From positions 8,866,001 to 8,930,000 of the forward strand of contig OW051497.1 in NCBI GenBank assembly GCA_932521035.1: a DNA stretch of 64,000 bases. The letters run 5' to 3'. The notes beneath the pieces were generated by a model. The model did no database searches. It was given only the letters and a program-made list of their open reading frames with translations, and was not told where the DNA came from. Position numbers and translations under genes: made by a program. Position 1 is the stretch's first letter. Every line of letters starts with the position of its first letter. The stretch comes from Oscheius dolichura. Its lineage: Eukaryota; Nematoda; Chromadorea; Rhabditida; Rhabditidae. Below, piece after piece: positions 24,193 through 35,830 of the stretch.

Positions 24193-24561
24193 GGTTTTGT
24201 CAAGACTTGTCGAGACCTGTCGAGACCTGTCGAGACCTGTCAAATCCCCAAATCTCATGGGGAGGCTAATACTGGTTTGGTCAAGACTTGTCGAGACCTG
24301 TCGAGACCTGTCGAGACTTGTCAAATCCCCAAATCTCATGGGGAGGCTAATACTGGTTTGGTCAAGACTTGTCGAGACCTGTCGAGACTTGTCAAATCCC
24401 CAAATCTCATGGGGAGGCTAATACTGGTTTGGTCAAGACTTGTCGAGACCTGTCGAGACCTGTCAAATCCCCAAATCTCATGGGGAGGCTAATACTGGTT
24501 TGGTCAAGACTTGTCGAGACCTGTCGAGACCTGTCAAATCCCCAAATCTCATGGGGAGGCT
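24193..24561. repeat. Nested minisatellite, five copies of 65-81 bp
   Basis: Units begin GGTTTKGTCAAGACTTG at 24193, 24274, 24355, 24426 and 24497. Each contains two or three copies of a 10-mer (TCGAGACCTG or TCGAGACTTG). It then has TCAAATCCCCAAATCTCATGGGGAGGCTAA, shown here only by its parts TCAAATCC and AATCTCATGGGGAGGC. CCCCA and TGGGG arms form a small hairpin around AATCTCA. The 81- and 71-bp periods differ by one inner 10-mer. All three plus frames are largely open and so are not evidence of coding. Confidence 0.95.
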
Positions 24562-27500
24562 ATGCGCTGCGATTGCAGCGTTTTTGTAGTACCCAAAGTG
24601 GCCATTAAATAGAGCAACGGGCTCAACTTAACATTCATAGCGGTCATAAACTACCCATTGTCTGAGCACATCTTCTTCCGACCCAATCCAGGAAGTGCTT
24701 GGACTTGGAGGCGTTCGCATTTATAAATGTTCGTTTCCGTTTGGCTAAGTTCCAAACACCTTCCTGCAAGTCGCCGACAAAGCTTCTTAAAATTTGAATA
24801 AGTTATCACGAGGATGCGAAAAGTATCTTCCTCCCGGCTCACCGTACTTGAAATCGTTCATTTTTCACGCTTCACTTTTCTTCCTTTCTTCTGCAGCCAG
24901 TGTCGTCACGTATTTTGATAAGGATGAACAACGGAAATCCCTGACACTTGATTCTTTGTTTTTCCAAGAAAGTTTCATAGAATAGTTTAATGAAGGGGAG
25001 GCTCCAGCTGAACAAATTTGTTTTTAAGAGGATATTCCCATTTTATGACTTGGGCTTTAGTCAGCCGTTCCCCCACCCACACTTCTTCTCATCTACGTGG
25101 TTTCCCTTTGCCTCCTTGCCATTTATGTCAGTTATCTCGCGTGACTTGAAATACAATCCTCTCTACTTGTTTCTTTGACCCGGGCGGCTATGAGTAATTC
25201 GAGGGGCTCCACCCTCTCACTTTTAGACAACTCCTTTTAATGATTTCTCTTTTTTAATAAAAGTTTGAGGGGATTTGTCATTGGTCGCATTTATCTTCAC
25301 CTGGTCTCGGGTGAGCTCTCTAAAACAATTATTTTTCCAAATGAGGGTGGTTCAAAATAGGTTTTGACCAGGTGGCTCGAATCGGACCGCTGCTAATTCC
25401 ACTTCTAATTCTCATTTGCCTCTATAGGAACGTGTGAGACATCATTTTTTGAGTAGAACAGGAAATGTGGATTATAACGTCGTACGTTATTGCACTTCCT
25501 TCCGATACCAGAGATATCAAACCATTATTTCTGGCCGTGGTCTGACTAGTCGATCCTATACAAACTAGTCTTTCCCCAGTTGGCCAGCTGTGTTGCCTGA
25601 GCCCAAACAAAAACAACCGTTTCAGCTGCCAGCCACTTGATTTTGTAACGGCGACATTATGAATTTGAAATTTGAGACGGCATTTACTTGACTTACATCA
25701 TTTATTTTTTCAAAACCAACTTCTGATCAGATCTGTACATACATTGGGCATATGTTTTCCCCTGGAGGAGGTCGTCCGACCCCGTTGGGCTTCAAAAACG
25801 GCTGCTTATACATTTTTTCCATGTTTACGTCTCCTCCTGAGCTACAAAGCTTTGGAATTATCTTGTAAACAAGAAGAAAGAAACATTCAATTATCCCGAA
25901 GAGCTGGTGACTCTACGGTAGCTACCAAGTCATAACAACATCGTTTAGTCTCGGGAAATGCGTCCAGAAACTCATTTTGCATAATGTTAGGATTCTACCG
26001 TTGTTCCTCCTCCTTCCGAGATTTTTGACCTCATTGAAATTCCCCGCTAGAGTAAAGTGATCAAAAAAGGAATGGGTTCCTTTTGAATATTTAAAAAGAG
26101 CAAACTTCGTTTGGGGCCAGTCGCTGTGTTTTTGCTTCTTCCAGTCTGCTTCAGCTCCATTTCCTACGTCGACTCTTTCGCTGTCTAACCGTGAAACCAA
26201 TTATTTCCCCTGTCACCAGTAAACTCTTTCACGGAAAGAGACAGCTTCTCTTAAGAATTAGGGCAACTTCATTGAAACTCCTGGTGCGTCTCCTTCCGGA
26301 TCGAAATTTATTTTGTTGTTGCCTGTGCCAAAAAAACTTTACTCAATAAGATACCAATTTTCTCTTTCAAGTGGAATAAAATAGGCTATTTCCTGTTTCC
26401 CGTAACAGTGTTCACCGTAGAATTGAGTTATCTCAAAATATCAGCGAGGGGTGGCCTTTCACAAGATCTCTTTATCACGAGCTTTCGCCACAATTGGTTC
26501 CCTTTCTGCTCTTTGACCCCCATCTATGCGATTTTAATCTTTTTTACCCCATTGAGCAACGACTAATCCTTGTTTCTGACCCTATACATTGGGTTAATTG
26601 TCTTTTAACCGCTTCGGTTTGTGGTGCGCCTGGAGAGACCAACACCCCATAAAATACGCTAAGTAAATTTCATTAAACCGGAAAGTTATTCCAAGTTTCT
26701 ATATTGGGAGTAAGGCGCTTTGTCACTCTTGGCATTAATTCTCCTCACAACTTCCTTCTTTTCTTTCTGCCTTGTCTCAACAAGAATTCATAAGTTCACG
26801 GAACAAAAGGGTTCCAAGGAATTGGAACTTGAGATTAGACCGAGAATGAATTCAGGATATCCGCGGTGGCTTATTTTTATCCCAAAAGACATTACTTACC
26901 AATGTACATTTTAGAAGAAACTAACAGGTGCCTCCATAATGAAAGCTCCTTTTTAGCAGATCACCCGTCCCCTTTCTCTCTGTTGCTTGATTTTGTGGCT
27001 CCCACAGCGGGAGGTGGGGTTTCCCCCCAATTCTTTAGGTCACCCGCTCTCTCCCAAAATCCATCAAAAGTCTTTCCTGTTTTTGCCCTCTTCTTTTGTA
27101 TTCTCCCCTTTGCCGAGTTCCTTCACATTACCTGCCACCTGGGTAACTCTACTCATAATCATCGAGCATCTGATTGAATGGTCTCTTTAGTCCCCCCTCT
27201 CGGGGAAGTTACCCTCTTGGCGTATGATGTTGGTCTGGGGGCTCAGCTCGCATTCATGCGTAAATTTTGACACTATGATCAAATTTTCTAGTCCATGTTT
27301 TCACGAGGGAAGTGCAACGAGATTCTACTGTTATCTACTGGGTGAATTAAGCCTGATGATGCGTAAGCTGGCTCTGTGTAGACTGACAAAACAACAGTCA
27401 AGGAAGTGATTCTATCCCCCGTAATCTCCTATACAATACCATTAAAATTATCCCTTAAAGTTTAATCCTTCTACACATCCCCCTCTCCAATTCCTGATTA

Positions 27501-27909
27501 AACGTTGTAAGCTCTGGTATTTGTATTCGACCCCTGCTGTTTTCCTCGCATTCATTTAATTGAAACTCCTACAATTTCCTCTGTGTAAAATGTGGCCAAA
27601 CTGAAAGCCACTTTCTAGAAAACTTCCAAGATTAACAGTTGCTGATTATTTCCCATTAAACTAGTTCCATTTCCAAGAGCTGCAGCCAATTCCCCTGAAC
27701 CCAGATATTCTGAGACTTTTCCATTTACCCCGAAGCATTTTCATGGCAACCTGCGCACTTTCCAGCACTTATAATTCATTCTCCAGATGATTGTGACCCG
27801 CATGTTCTCGTGCTTCGTCACTCTCTTTCTTTCATTCTTGCAATTATGAATTCCCAGCGTTCAACCAAGTTTTTGTTCCTTTTCAGAGAGTTTTTCTCGA
27901 CACACACTC
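24562..27909. other. Long gene-poor stretch
   Basis: Only isolated ORFs (for example 25672-25935 and 26866-27177 plus) with no splice partners or family resemblance. Pyrimidine-rich runs are common. The right end must carry the promoter of the EGF-domain gene (a TTATAATTC lies near 27770). Confidence 0.4.
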
Positions 27910-29089
27910 ATGGCCAGCACACCTTGGCGGCAAATACTAATAGTTCTGTTCACTATTTTCTTCGAATTTGCGGTAAGCACTAATCATTGCCCCATTCCCA
28001 AAGGAATGACCACAATAATAGATAACAAAGGTCCGCTTCCAACAAACAATCATTAATTCATCCTAACGTTTTTGTATTGAAGAAAGTTAGCCAATTGTTT
28101 TTCGTACTTCTTCATGAACCGCGTATATTTCATCCCTTGCGTGACCAGAGACCACTTGGTCCTGAGTTATAGCCTCCCGCAATGTTACCTTTTTAGAAGG
28201 GAAGAGCCCTGGACACCCTCGCCATAAATCACACAACCCTTCCACCAGTCATCTGGCCGACTGTCGAGTAAGTTATTGCCTACTTCCCGTATCATTCATC
28301 GTCTAGAAGTGGGTTGTTACTTCTCCGACCGGCTGGCTGTACTCCGGAATTGCGCAATTGTTCAAACCACGGAGCATGCGCCCTTCATGGAAAGAGGCCT
28401 GTCTGTTTGTGTGTGTTGGGATATCATGGGGATTATTGTGAAAACAAGACATCACCGGTTCCTCCTTTACATGGTGAGTCTGAAAGTGTCTGTTTTTCGA
28501 GAGGAAAATACAGAGTGTACAAATATTTTGCGGAAGTCTGCGCGAGGGCATTTGAACAACCGGTCACGGCTAAGATTTTTGCCTAATCACTTGTTGTCAA
28601 GTTAAATTTTTTGAACTAAAACAAATAAATAAAAGAAATGTATGCCATGCATGTTGAAACGGAAACTGAAGGCTGTCGGGAGGAAGTAACCGTGGTCTCA
28701 AGTGCATATGGTCCATTTGTTCGGGATAATTCAAGGTCACTGGGATTTTCGCATGCTAATCTCTGAACCTGGGGCATACGATTTCTGTAAAAGTAATTAT
28801 GTTCACGAGTTCTTGCAGCGAAAACACGGGGTAACCTTTGATCTTGGCATATCTGTTGGGGAAGGGACCATAGGCGCGCCGTAGTCGATCGGATCTGTTA
28901 AAATGCCTTTCCTTTTCAGTGGCCTCCCTATTATTCTTGATCCTAATCGTCTACGTAATCATCCACGCCGCTTGTGTCATCCACCGATCCAGGGTTCGTT
29001 TCGGCTGCTTACGCAAAGGAAATACTGGCTGTAGTCTGAAAGGCTACGATCAAAGAGCCTCGATTCGTCTCGCCGGAGAACTGACCTAG
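27910..29089 (+). CDS. EGF-domain single-pass membrane protein, EGF-receptor-ligand-like
   Basis: Four exons (27910-27972, 28197-28267, 28307-28473, 28920-29089) join in frame to 156 residues. The first is a signal peptide (RQILIVLFTIFFEFA). A short segment with a glycosylation site (NHT) leads to one EGF-like domain, CTPELRNCSNHGACA then PVCLCVLGYHGDYC, with spacing C-x6-C-x5-C-x8-C-x-C-x8-C. Nine residues later a transmembrane helix begins (ASLLFLILIVYVIIHAACVI), followed by a basic cytoplasmic tail of about 35 residues. A lone EGF domain next to the membrane in a small precursor is the layout of EGF-receptor ligands (LIN-3, Spitz, TGF-alpha). Function is inferred from that layout only. It heads the same strand as the four-TM array. 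Confidence 0.82.
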
Positions 29090-29784
29090 CCAGCTACGGC
29101 TCCATAGGAGAACACACAAATTCCATTGCCCTTGACGGATCAAAAAAGACCTGCAACAATTCAAATGACGAAACACAAACGACAACACCAACAGGAACTT
29201 TAAGCAGATGATTATACAAGTTTTCTTCCTCTTTTGGTTTATCCTCGCTACAATTTGGTGTTTTCGTTACTCTTTCACAAACATTTCACGTACGAGTCCT
29301 TGCCTTTTTTATAGCCATCAGCACCCTTTTTTTCCTCACATTGCCGGGTATGTATCTGGGCACACCACCATTTTTTACATAATCATTATTTTGTGGTTTT
29401 ATTTCTAGCTGTATAAATGTTTCCTTTTTGCGGTGTGGTTGTGTGTGACAAAGTTCATGGAATAGTGATGAATAGTATTTGTTCTGCGTGCTAGCAATCG
29501 TGGGGTCATCTGAGTCAGTTCTAAATCCACTACAAATATGTAGCCGAGAAGGGCAAGTTTCCTCACATTTTTTACGTCTCCCGCAGACGGTCACAAGGGT
29601 GTAATGGCCGGCTGCCAAGGACAGAAATAGTTAGCATTTCACATTCCAATGTGTCTTGTCAGCGAGGCGTGAACGTTTTTTTGATAATAGGTACAATCCT
29701 CATTGTTTTCTGTCTGGAACCGTTCCTTTTGTCTCTTAAATTCTCTCGGTTTCACCCACTTGTATTCGTCTCTTTCCCAGAAGT
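29090..29784. other. Intergenic between EGF gene and four-TM array
   Basis: Short ORFs only; presumably the promoter of the first array gene. Confidence 0.4.
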
Positions 29785-30498
29785 ATGCTTATTTCCACCC
29801 GTGCCCGTGCCTCGGCGGCCCTTCTCATAGGAATTGCCCTCGCCTGTACAGCAATTAGTCTCTTCACCTGTCGTGAGTCAATATTTCCTCCATAATACGG
29901 CGAATTTCGACAGATTGGCTCGACTTCGACCCTTATGGATTTGCCAAATATTCCAAGGGGCTCTTCTCACAGAGTGGATGTACGTTCTATGAGAGTAGTC
30001 CTTCCTGGAACACGGCTACATTCGTCCTGATGATTATAGCCATGGCGCTGGAGGTCATTTTTATCGTCAGCGTTATCATAACAAGGTATGAATCGGATGT
30101 TTTTCTTCCTTAGTGGCAAATATGGCTATGAAACAGCGTGTTCATTTGCTCATGGGATCAAAAGAGCTCCATTAATAAAGTATTTCTAGTTTTCTCCCCC
30201 ATAACAGTCACCATCACCATATGATGAAAGGCGACATCCTGCTGTGCTTTCTAATCTTTGCCACACAGACGGCTGCCCTCGTTACTTATGGAATATCTGC
30301 AACGAATTACTGGGACACACAGCTCGGTTCCCTATACAATGTAAATTATTCTAATTCCCGAAGAGATTGAGTTATTTTCAGCTGAGTTGGAGTTTCTGGT
30401 TAGTCATACCCTCGGCAGTCTTCGGCCTTCTCGCAATTGGACCTCTTAGTCATGCCATCACCGTGATCCATCGTCACGGAGCTGACCAACGCTTTTAA
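29785..30498 (+). CDS. Claudin-like four-TM protein, array copy 1
   Basis: Exons 29785-29872, 29914-30085, 30208-30340 and 30382-30498 give 169 residues. TM1 is SAALLIGIALACTAISLFTC. The first loop opens HWLDFDPYG and holds GLFSQSGC, the W, GLx and Cys pattern of claudin/PMP22 first loops. TM2 is TATFVLMIIAMALEVIFIV, TM3 DILLCFLIFATQTAALVTYG and TM4 FWLVIPSAVFGLLAIGPL. The tail is short and histidine-containing (HRHGADQRF). The nematode Clc-like family is the closest known type I can name. Likely a membrane scaffold or junction protein; function is inferred from fold only. Confidence 0.85.
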
Positions 30499-30851
30499 TC
30501 CGTCCCTTTGACTGTCTCCCTCTGCTCAAATATGTCTGTCATACTATCCTATCTCAGAATAAACATAATCACATTTGAATATGGGATCCCTCTTTCAAAG
30601 ACCAAGAGAAGCCCGGCAGTCTCAAAGATCTCTATTGTGGAAACGGTTTTCCCAAATGCCATCCGTCAACAACATCTAGGAGAGGGGAGGGAGCTTGAAA
30701 ACTATGACGTTTACCATCCTCTACTGCCCGCCGTGTGATTCACTGTTTGTATATTTTTCCCAGGGGGTTGGGTTGTGGCAGAGCACTTTAAATATTTCTC
30801 ACTTCGGCCATTCAGTAGTGTGCTCTCCTCTCCGCTACCAGACCAATCAAG
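30499..30851. promoter_or_regulatory. Spacer upstream of array copy 2
   Basis: About 350 bp. ACTTTAAATATTTC near 30788 is a possible core promoter about 60 nt before the ATG. No coding exon seen. Confidence 0.3.
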
Positions 30852-31495
30852 ATGCTTGTCTCCTATCGTGTTCATCTCTTCGCTGCTGTCATTTCTGCCA
30901 TCTCTCTTATCTTCACAGCAATTGCTCTTTTTACTTGCCGTAAGTAACCTCACACTGCTTTAAAGAAAGCCGCCTTTAGATTGGACTGACTTGAGTGGGG
31001 GTGTCTTCAGCTACCCTGTCGGACTCTTCAGTCAAGCCAGATGCTCTTATGTTAACTCAGGATGGAACACTGCTACCCTTGTTTTTATGATCCTCGCCTT
31101 CATTTTCCAGTGTCTACTGGTCCTTCACGTCGTCTTCGCTATGTAAGAAAAGGCCTCCTCTTGGGTTTAAAGATAGTTTCCAGTTTCTTCCGAAGACACC
31201 ATGTCCATCTGCTTAAAATTGACACAACCTTGATCTCCCTGGCTACGATTTGCCTGCTCCTCGCCATGATTATCTACAGTATTGGCGGATCCGTCTACTG
31301 GAACAAGAGGAATGCTAACTACTCCGTAAGTTACAGTACCTCGTCTAAAATAAAGAGTCTTTCCAGATGGGCTATAGCTTTGTCCTTGGCTGGATCGCCT
31401 TCGGTATTTCCCTCCTCGCCTGGGCTTGCTGCGGCCACGGACACAGGAGAATCTACCACGCTGGAGATTGTGAATGCAATGGATGGTATTATTAA
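30852..31495 (+). CDS. Claudin-like four-TM protein, array copy 2
   Basis: Exons 30852-30939, 30980-31142, 31184-31325 and 31367-31495 give 173 residues. TM1 is VISAISLIFTAIALFTC. The first loop opens HWTDLSGG and includes GLFSQARC. TM2 is LVFMILAFIFQCLLVLHVVF. After a basic turn (FFRRHHVHLLK) come TM3 (LISLATICLLLAMIIYSIGG) and TM4 (MGYSFVLGWIAFGISLLAWA). The tail has cysteines in GDCECNGWYY, a motif shared with copies 4 and 5. The first splice sits in the same place as in the other copies (after FTC, phase 1), which marks recent common ancestry. Confidence 0.85.
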
Positions 31496-32275
31496 GCCAG
31501 GTGTTGCCTACTTATTGTCTATAATAAGTGTACATAATAAAGAATGTTGAATATTGGATTTTTAATTTGTTTTAAACGTATCAGGCATCAGGAGACCTCC
31601 TACAAAGATTTTCAAGTATTTACCCCTTTTTCTCGAAAAGATCAGGAGCGGAGTTCACTTCTGGCCAACTTCTCAACACTTCAACCCATTCAGAGAAAAA
31701 TAGATTTGACGGTTTACTCAGCAGATTGCAAACAAAATAGTGACAGAGTCAATATAATCCACGCCTCGAGAAAGAAACAACGGGGAGCTGTCAAACTGTT
31801 TAATTAAACCTTGAAATATTGATTACAGTTGAACTCCAGACGGATACTCTCGGAGGTATTCGCAGTTCGAAAGAGCAGGCACGCGATCGCACTATTCTCT
31901 CACAATATTGATGGACTTCTTGTCTCGCGGTAAAAGTAAATACACAGCTTCGACAGATATTCACGTAAACACTAACCCTAAAAACCCCTTCCCCATGAAC
32001 CGGATGTCAAAGCAAATAATAGGATATAGAAACATCCAACATAAACAGGGAGGTTTGGAAAGGGAGAAATTCGAGACTAGATCGTGGGAGGATGCGGCAA
32101 TAAGGCTTTTGAAGGACATGTTTATGTTGTATAGATGGCATAAAAACAGATTTTTTGTCAGGCGAATTGAGAGCAAGCTAGATATATGGATAGATTTTGA
32201 GAGTGCCTTTTTGCTAATCAAAAGACCTCAAGCAACTTCCAGACTTATCTGCTGTCAGCGGCAAACATGGTCCTG
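31496..32275. other. Spacer with a 122-codon ORF of doubtful status
   Basis: Plus ORFs 31544-31807 and 31908-32276 are open but polar, lack TM segments and resemble nothing in the array. The second runs into the start of pseudogene copy 3. I treat both as chance. Confidence 0.35.
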
Positions 32276-32700
32276 ATGTCCTTCCTCGCTCATCTTCTTT
32301 CGGGCTCTGTTAATGCCATAGTTGCAATTGTCAAGCTGCTTTCACATGCGGTACGCGAGCCTTTAAACTTTTTACAAAAAATATTTAGGCTGGCTTCATT
32401 TATGGGAATGCTAGCTGGTCTACCTGCTTCCTTTGGGCTCATCGGGCCAACACAATATCGTTTAAGACACTGGCAATGCCTTCAAATCCCAGTTTGTTTT
32501 GACAATTGGGAGGGATTACAGTTTTGGTATTTTAGGTTACTTTGGGTTGGAGAAACGCCACCTTAGCTTTCAGTATAATTTCTCTCTTCTTCCAAATGCT
32601 AGGAATTGTTCACTGGGAAGCTTTTGTGACATTTTCTTCTTATAATCAAAAGTTTCTGTTCCTGTTTGGCAAAAAAATGCGGGGATGTTGTATGATGAAA
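32267..32700 (+). pseudogene. Claudin-like four-TM pseudogene, array copy 3
   Basis: Starts like its neighbours: MVLMSFLAHLLSGSVNAIVA compares with MVLVSFRAHLISGTIN in copy 4. TM1 ends CTTTCACATGCG where copy 4 has TTTTCATGCC. The next block opens with a matching TGG but then meets stops. Near 32540-32620 the sequence still aligns to exon 3 of copy 5 (GCCACCTTAGCTTTCA, then TTCCAAATGCTAGGA), out of frame. Exons for TM3 and TM4 are absent. A dead copy, cut at the 3' side. Confidence 0.75.
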
Positions 32701-32777
32701 GAGTCCTTCTAAAGGCGGCCCGCAAAGGTCACGTTTGCTCTTTTTGTCGTAAATTCAATGATTCAGTGATATGAGGG

Positions 32778-32786
32778 TTATAAGGC
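32778..32786 (+). promoter_or_regulatory. TATA-like element TTATAAGGC upstream of copy 4
   Basis: Lies about 43-51 nt before the ATG of copy 4. The identical 9-mer lies about 59-67 nt before the ATG of copy 5. Confidence 0.5.
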
Positions 32787-32828
32787 GTCGCATCGACGTC
32801 TCCAAGCTTTCTCCTGCCGACGACTAAA

Positions 32829-33485
32829 ATGGTGTTGGTCTCTTTCCGTGCTCATCTCATTTCCGGGACAATTAATCTCATTGCTACCATTTTCACAGCG
32901 ATAGCTCTTTTTTCATGCCGTAAGTTAACTTCTACAACTTTAACTCAAATATTAAGACTGGGTCGATTTTGGAGGAATTGGTATCGGGCTTGTTAGTGGC
33001 TGCTACCATGTTCTGGTTGGTTATTTCAATTGACTTCCATAAGATTTCTAGAATCCCCCGTCTTGGTTGAATGCCTCTCTTGCTTTCATCATCATAGCTT
33101 TCGTCTTTCAAATTCTTGGTGTTCTTCATTTGCTGGGAACCAGGTTCGCTTGGCCGTTGTTAGCAAAACAAGCAGTTTAGCGCATATCGCCGATTCAACG
33201 AGCACGTCCTCAAAGTAGACGTTCTCCTTACCACTCTGACCTTACTTTGTCTCCTGATCTGCATCATGGTATTTGGAATCTGCTCAGATAACGACATTGG
33301 CTATTCAAACTTTTCGGTAAGGACAAAAAAATAATTGAAATTTACTTTGATTTCAGTTCGGATACAGCTACATCTTGACTTGTATAGCATGTGTCATATC
33401 CCTCTTTGCCTATCTGCCAGCCGTTCACGCATATAAGAAAATCCAGCAATGTGGTGATTGTGATTGCGAGGCTTTTGAATGGTGA
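32829..33485 (+). CDS. Claudin-like four-TM protein, array copy 4
   Basis: Five exons give 168 residues. TM1 is LISGTINLIATIFTAIALFSC. The first loop opens HWVDFGGIG and has GLVSGCYHVL. TM2 is AFIIIAFVFQILGVLHLLG, then SAYRRFNEHVLKVD, TM3 LLTTLTLLCLLICIMVFGIC and TM4 FGYSYILTCIACVISLFAYL. The tail ends CGDCDCEAFEW-stop. An extra intron splits the first loop, as in copy 5, so these two are sisters. The fourth exon must use the acceptor GCAGTTTAG; the nearer one gives a stop. The Cys-rich tail could be palmitoylated, which is inference. Confidence 0.87.
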
Positions 33486-33859
33486 CAGAAAATAAACATT
33501 ATCTATTTATTTATTTTTCACTGAAACACAGAAATACGCAGAAATTAAGTAGGAATAAATGATGGCATTATCGATGTTGAGCAATTCTGCACCGGCGCTT
33601 GAAGAGAGGCGTTGCCCAATATTTCCTAAGAATATTCCTGATTCATTCACACCCTCACAGTATATGATTAAGAATTTTCCTCTGATAAACTAGTGAGTAT
33701 GACGATAGAGCCCCTTACGGTTCGGGGAAGGTCAATAAGATTGATCTTTGTTGTAGCATCTGGTGATTCATAGATATCGAAAGTGTCAAGGCTTATAAGG
33801 CAAGCTCCTCTAATCAGTATACACTTCTTCGTTTGACGTTTTCCCTGCCAACAGCAAGA
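33486..33859. promoter_or_regulatory. Spacer upstream of array copy 5
   Basis: Holds the copy 4 polyadenylation region (AGAAAATAAACATT right after the stop) and the TATA-like element of copy 5. No gene. Confidence 0.4.
33793..33801 (+). promoter_or_regulatory. TATA-like element TTATAAGGC upstream of copy 5
   Basis: Same 9-mer and similar spacing to the ATG as in copy 4. Confidence 0.5.
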
Positions 33860-34559
33860 ATGGTTTTGGTCTCCTTCCGTGCACATATTATTTCTGGGGT
33901 GATTAATCTAATTGCTGCTGTATGCACAGGCGTAGCTCTTTTCACGTGCCGTAAGACAATATCTTCAGTTTTTCTATCAGAAAATCTTTAGACTGGCTAG
34001 ATTATAATGTACGCAATATTTCCGCCGGACTTATAAAACTCTCCAGTTGCACCGTGACTAACTGTACCTGCCGCTACATTAGCGTAGGTTCCTCCATAGA
34101 AATTTAACTGGTTTCACAGGATTCTCTCTCCTGGAGGAATGCCACCTTAGCTTTCATTATCATGGCTTTCATTTTCCAAATTCTCGGAGTTCTTCACCTA
34201 CTGGGAACCAGGTATTGTATTTACCATTCAGCCACAAAAAAATAATCCAATTCAGTGTGTATCGCAAATTCAACAACCATGTTCTAAAAGTGGATACCAG
34301 TCTCACCACATTGTCATTGCTTTGCCTCATAGTGACAGTCACTGTATTTGGAATCTCGGCAGATGATGATTTTGTGAAATTTTCGGTAAGCACAGTTGTA
34401 AATTTAGACAATAAAGGAGATTCGTTTCAGTTCGGATACAGCTATATAATGGCTTGCGTTGCAGCAGGAATTTCCCTCTTCGCCTATCTGCCAGCTGCCC
34501 ATGCTTGGAGGAAGATCCGCCGATGTGGCGACTGTGAATGTGAAGTTTTTGAATGGTAA
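33860..34559 (+). CDS. Claudin-like four-TM protein, array copy 5
   Basis: Sister of copy 4. It starts MVLVSFRAHIISGVINLIAA, and TM1 ends GVALFTC. The first loop opens HWLDYNVRN and is longer and richer in Cys than in copy 4 (SSCTVTNCTCRY). TM2 is LAFIIMAFIFQILGVLHLLG, then VYRKFNNHVLKVD, TM3 LTTLSLLCLIVTVTVFGIS and TM4 FGYSYIMACVAAGISLFAYL. The tail ends CGDCECEVFEW-stop. Five exons with introns of 36-50 nt. Exon 3 is nearly identical to copy 4 in DNA while the first loop differs strongly, so divergence is concentrated in the extracellular part. Confidence 0.87.
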
Positions 34560-35117
34560 AGCCCCCTAATAAATCTGAAACTTTTAATGTTATTTTTGGT
34601 GTTCAACAAATGAATCATATAGAGCTCAAAGCAATTTTACAAAGAATTGAGGTTCATTCAACTATTGCCAGCGCTTTATTCCAAGAAGAATTATTTACAC
34701 TATTTATTAATTATTCACACCTACCAGAGGCAACCAGCGAATTGGACACCTATAAACAAACAGAAACAGAGATGTTCATCAGCCTTCAGAAAACACTGAT
34801 ATCTGCTATAATTTCTTTAGAGCCTTAAAATACCGTGAATCGTAGGCATACACGCCAAGTTGATTCACACCACACACGATATGGTAATATCAATATGGTA
34901 ATAAAGTCTAGTAATAAATACTTATTGACTGTTTGTTCTTTCCTAATATTTCAAAATGTCTGATCAATGTTCCCACGATATCGAAAGGAGTACGTTTGAT
35001 TATTTGCGGACACCCTCCGGATGACTCTTTCCCCCTTGACTCATACTCCCCGTTCTTCTTTTGCCTTTCTAAGACACTCTTATCAGTGTCTAAACGCAAG
35101 TAAAAGATTGTAGCATA
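34560..35117. other. Spacer between array copies 5 and 6
   Basis: A 91-codon plus ORF (34553-34828) overlaps the copy 5 stop codon out of frame and has no TM or motif. I do not call it. Otherwise AT-rich. Confidence 0.35.
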
Positions 35118-35830
35118 ATGCGCATCTCCGACAGGGCGCACATTGTTACAGGAGTATTCAATCTCATCTCTTTGCCCCTTACTGCTGCCTCATTATTCAC
35201 TTGCGGTAGGCTACTTCACACTTTTTTTATATTTTCCAGGATGGATGAGTTTTACCACCGTCGATGACAAAAAGCACACAAGTGGGATAGCCTATGGAGG
35301 TAGCGGAAAATGCATGGATATGTTTCCAGCAGGAGTGAGGACACCCGCTTGGATGCAGGCGACGTTAGGATTCATGTGTGTCGCGTTTATCCTTCAAGTT
35401 TTATCAGCCATCTATCTTTTCTTCACTTGGTGAGCTGTTTATTATTCATTTATTTGTTTCAAGGGTTTTGTGGAGATACAAACGACATAAGATGAGAATT
35501 GACGGAGTGGTTGTGCCCGTCTTGATAATGTCCTATTGGACAGCTATTGCAGCTTACGGGTTTTACGCTAAGTACTTCTTCAAACATAACAATGCCGTCA
35601 AATCATACAGTGTAAGTGGCTATTCCAACCTCTTCTATACCCTATGAGATTCCTCCTGAATTTGATCTAAATATAGATAAATAATAAAATTTCAGCTTTC
35701 ATACAGCTTCTACTTGGCAGTATCTGCCGGAATCCTATCCACCCTTTCAACAATCCCGCTGCTCATCGGCTATTATCATATTGAGGAGTACGGTGATCAC
35801 AACATTCGTGACAGAGTTGTTCATTTTTAA
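35118..35830 (+). CDS. Claudin-like four-TM protein, array copy 6
   Basis: Starts MRISDRAHIVTGVFNLISLP. TM1 ends SLFTC and the loop opens GWMSFTTVDD, with Trp at the usual place but Gly instead of His before it. GSGKCMDMF supplies the loop Cys. TM2 is ATLGFMCVAFILQVLSAIYL, then WRYKRHKMRIDG, TM3 VVVPVLIMSYWTAIAAYGFY and TM4 SYSFYLAVSAGILSTLSTIP. The tail is YHIEEYGDHNIRDRVVHF, without the CGDC motif. Introns fall at the same positions as in copies 1 and 2. It forms, with copies 7-9, a more diverged subgroup. Confidence 0.84.

Noticed and set aside
24157..24608. Long ORFs across the minisatellite on both strands
   Set aside because: Openness in several frames follows from the repeat unit lacking stops; it is not coding evidence.
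25672..25935. 87-codon plus ORF in the gene-poor stretch
   Set aside because: No partner exons and no motif; length expected by chance in 3 kb.
31544..32276. Two ORFs between array copies 2 and 3
   Set aside because: No TM segment, no similarity to array members, and the second runs into a pseudogene.
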